Shown: one piece after another, positions 62,278 through 64,000 of the stretch
Position numbering within the stretch: the first letter of the stretch is position 1
Layout: the number at the start of each line of letters is the position of its first letter
Source of the DNA: UBA1765 sp045615885
Lineage (GTDB): Bacteria; Fibrobacterota; Fibrobacteria; Fibrobacterales; Fibrobacteraceae
Assembly (NCBI GenBank): GCA_045615885.1
Contig: JAZLFR010000073.1
Location: 21,862 to 85,861, forward strand
Length of the DNA: 64,000 bases
Reading direction: 5' to 3'
Notes under the pieces: model-generated
What the model saw: the letters and a program-made list of their open reading frames with translations, nothing else
Told to the model about the DNA's origin: nothing
The model's database searches: none
Made by a program: the position numbers and the translations under genes

Positions 62278-63790
62278 ACTTTTTTTCATATTTGTATTGT
62301 TTTTGGCTAGTATCCTGTGCGCAGAACCGCAGGTTATCCTTTCTTCCATATCCAAGGAAGAAATGAGCCTTCGCATGCAGGAACTCGCTTCCATGAAGGG
62401 TGGGGAACTTGATAGCCACTCTAGGGAACTGCTTGACGAATTGTGGGAAGAAGCCAGCGAAATAGCGGAGTTGAACGACCGCTGCGAGTCCATATCTCTT
62501 TCTGAAAAGCTGGACGACGCCTGTTACGAATTCTATAAAACAAAGCTCCCGGAATTCGAAAACCGTTATAACCAGGTGACTGGCGAAGTGCGGTTGTCTG
62601 CATGGGAAATCAAGCGTGGCGTAGAAGACAAGGGACGCATGATTGAAGCCTGCTACGAAAGCTTCCCGCTAGAAAATGCAGACCCGAGCAGGCTGTATGT
62701 ACCCGACGGAACATTTGATGTGGAACCGTTGATGGCTGGAAAAGTCGAACTTTCGTACCAGTTGACCCTGGAGCCTTCCAGGGTTAGGCTGCAGTCCTTG
62801 ACGAACCAGTTGGAACGCTGGTTTAAAACTTGCAAGTCGTATATTCTTAGAAACTCGTCAAATGAATTTGCGCCGATGTTTGTGCAAAAGCTGAACACCC
62901 AGGAAAAGCAGAACAGGAATGTGATGTTGCAGATGCGTGGCGAGGATCGGTTCGAGATTGTTACGAAAAGAGATTTGTATGCGTCCTACATAATGAATGG
63001 AAACGCACTTGCGCAGTTCCATATTGAAACGCGTACCAAAATAGCTTCCATCGATGCCTACGGGAGAGTTAATGTTCGCTATTTGAGGGAATTCGATGAT
63101 TCTGGACGACTTGAACTGAAATCGATTCGTAAGGGGCTGAAGGGTCAGGTGGAATGGAGCGAAGGACGGGTGAAATCAAGACCGGATCAGTCTTCTGTTA
63201 GCAGTCCGAAACCGCAAGTGACTGAAAAATATTATGAAGAACCCTCCCGCCCCAGTGCTAGCGAAAGTTATACCTACTTAGCGTTCCAGTTCCGTACCGG
63301 AATCGGCGTTGGGCTTGGTTCCGTTCTGGATGGCGTGAAAGATGAATATCCTGCTTTTTGGAGCGAGCATGCCGAAGAAGTTTCGGATTCTACATTTGCA
63401 CATGGCTTCTGGACATGGATAGGCATGTTCAACCTGCACAGCGGTGCTTTGTCGTTTGGGGCGGGTGGCGGTGGAGCCCTTTCCTGGATTGAGGTAAATG
63501 ATGCCTATGATGGTGACGCTGTCTATTTGCGAACTTACGTGGTTCCTGTAGCTCAGGTGGAACTTGGTGGCCGTCTGCACGGCTCTGATAGCGGCCCCGA
63601 TAAATATGATTGGGAAATTGGTGTGCGCGGCACCTATATGTTTGACTCAAAATGGCCAACCACCATGGCCGGTGTGTATTTTAAAATCATGGATGTTTTT
63701 GATTTGGAATTTGGCTGGCACTACGCCAAGGATCTTTTGAACGGATTCTATGGTGGAATCAATATTTCTTTGCCGCCGCACACGAATTAA
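62270..63790 (+). CDS. Exported protein with C-terminal barrel-like region, unknown function
   Basis: 506 residues from GTG 62270. Signal peptide ARLFFIFVLFLASILCAE. The first 240 residues are helical and charged (possible coiled coil around 30-80); from about 345 the sequence is Gly/aromatic-rich with alternating strands (FRTGIGVGLGSVLDG, FGAGGGGALSWIEV) and ends in strand-like GGINISLPPHTN, suggesting an outer-membrane barrel. No enzyme motif. Overlaps the YciH-type gene by 8 bp. Confidence 0.6.
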   Translation: MARLFFIFVLFLASILCAEPQVILSSISKEEMSLRMQELASMKGGELDSHSRELLDELWEEASEIAELNDRCESISLSEKLDDACYEFYKTKLPEFENRYNQVTGEVRLSAWEIKRGVEDKGRMIEACYESFPLENADPSRLYVPDGTFDVEPLMAGKVELSYQLTLEPSRVRLQSLTNQLERWFKTCKSYILRNSSNEFAPMFVQKLNTQEKQNRNVMLQMRGEDRFEIVTKRDLYASYIMNGNALAQFHIETRTKIASIDAYGRVNVRYLREFDDSGRLELKSIRKGLKGQVEWSEGRVKSRPDQSSVSSPKPQVTEKYYEEPSRPSASESYTYLAFQFRTGIGVGLGSVLDGVKDEYPAFWSEHAEEVSDSTFAHGFWTWIGMFNLHSGALSFGAGGGGALSWIEVNDAYDGDAVYLRTYVVPVAQVELGGRLHGSDSGPDKYDWEIGVRGTYMFDSKWPTTMAGVYFKIMDVFDLEFGWHYAKDLLNGFYGGINISLPPHTN

Positions 63791-63808
63791 AAAGAGAAAT
63801 ATAGAGGG

Positions 63809-63836
63809 CACCTCTAAAAGTTGAATTTTAGAGGTG
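63809..63836. repeat. Inverted repeat after the exported-protein gene
   Basis: CACCTCTAAAA / TTTTAGAGGTG, 11-bp stem with a 6-nt loop. It lacks a T run on either side, so it could be a weak or factor-assisted terminator. Confidence 0.5.
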
Positions 63837-63865
63837 ACAATAAGGCCGAAAACTGAATTAACAGA

Positions 63866-63895
63866 AAAAGCCGAGTTCGCAAGAACTCGGCTTTT
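63866..63895 (-). terminator. Intrinsic terminator downstream of tRNA-Asn
   Basis: Stem GCCGAGTTC / GAACTCGGC with GCAA loop, flanked by A and T runs that make it usable in both directions; on the minus strand it follows the tRNA directly. Confidence 0.88.
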
Positions 63896-63897
63896 CG

Positions 63898-63970
63898 CTG
63901 CCTCACCTGGGCTCGAACCAGGGACAAACGGATTAACAGTCCGCTACTCTACCGACTGAGCTATGAGGCA
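63898..63970 (-). tRNA. tRNA-Asn (anticodon GUU)
   Basis: 73-nt cloverleaf on the minus strand: acceptor stem TGCCTCA (63970-63964) pairs with TGAGGCA (63905-63899), discriminator G at 63898. D-loop AGCTCAGTCGGTAGAG, anticodon loop CTGTTAA (GUU) and T-loop GGTTCGAGCCC are all present. CCA is not encoded. Followed by a terminator. Confidence 0.96.
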
Positions 63971-64000
63971 ATAGTCGTTTTCGACGCACGCAATTATAGC

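Noticed and set aside
63809..63836. Inverted repeat as a strong intrinsic terminator
   Set aside because: No T run follows the stem on either strand, so it is listed only as an inverted repeat.

Overview
The window reads as a chromosomal segment of a Fibrobacter-like bacterium (Fibrobacteres, Gram-negative envelope). The strongest pointer is the secreted protein at 58309-59406, whose C-terminal half matches the Fibrobacter succinogenes major paralogous (FISUMP) domain. The OmpA-type porin, the lipoproteins, the Wza/Wzi envelope proteins and a probable C-terminal sorting tail on the surface protein at 44318 also fit. Assignments come from reading motifs in the translated sequence; no database search was possible.

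Layout. (1) 1-6350 is housekeeping: the 3' part of a FtsK/SpoIIIE translocase, then a minus-strand run with an RluA-type pseudouridine synthase, a DUF2914-like membrane protein, NadD, two small envelope proteins and RsgA. (2) 6565-8580 is an OmpA-family porin. (3) 8638-30221 is a plus-strand surface-polysaccharide locus built around an ABC exporter (Wzm 12425, Wzt 16426). It carries an ATP-grasp enzyme, many glycosyltransferases, an acyltransferase, a pyruvyltransferase, UDP-galactopyranose mutase (galactofuranose), and a cytidylyltransferase / SDR / CDP-polyol phosphotransferase set for a teichoic-acid-like polyol phosphate. (4) 30265-39600 is a second, convergent, more AT-rich locus on the minus strand with a Wzx flippase, an EpsG-type Wzy polymerase and seven glycosyltransferases. 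(5) 39806-46429 holds small ORFs, a Wzi-like outer-membrane protein, a nucleotidyltransferase, a DUF3990-type module and a large GLUG-like surface protein. (6) 46643-51859 is Wzc, Wza and a CapD/FlaA1-type sugar dehydratase. (7) 51870-63970 is mostly core: HisC, a HisN-like phosphatase, ribosomal L21/L27, lipoproteins, HemB, an alarmone hydrolase plus synthetase pair, S4, a YciH/SUI1-type factor and tRNA-Asn.

How it works together. The two sugar loci, the Wzc/Wza pair, Wzi and the CapD-like enzyme would supply precursors, build repeat units and export at least two surface glycans: one by an ABC exporter with a substrate-recognising Wzt tail, one by Wzx/Wzy. An initiating sugar-phosphate transferase is present only as an N-terminal fragment (8638-8943).

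Most notable. The wzm-wzt pair is split by accessory genes. The first 59 bp of wzt, starting at its ATG, occur twice (15353-15411 and 16426-16484), bracketing a roughly 1 kb module of a GHKL ATPase overlapping a STAS-like (DUF4325-type) protein. This looks like the footprint of a module inserted into wzt. Other items: heptanucleotide tandem repeats directly upstream of two start codons, a degenerate 15-bp iteron array before an AAA ATPase, and a shared TATATT-NN-AAGTATGG start-site signature suggesting leaderless mRNAs.
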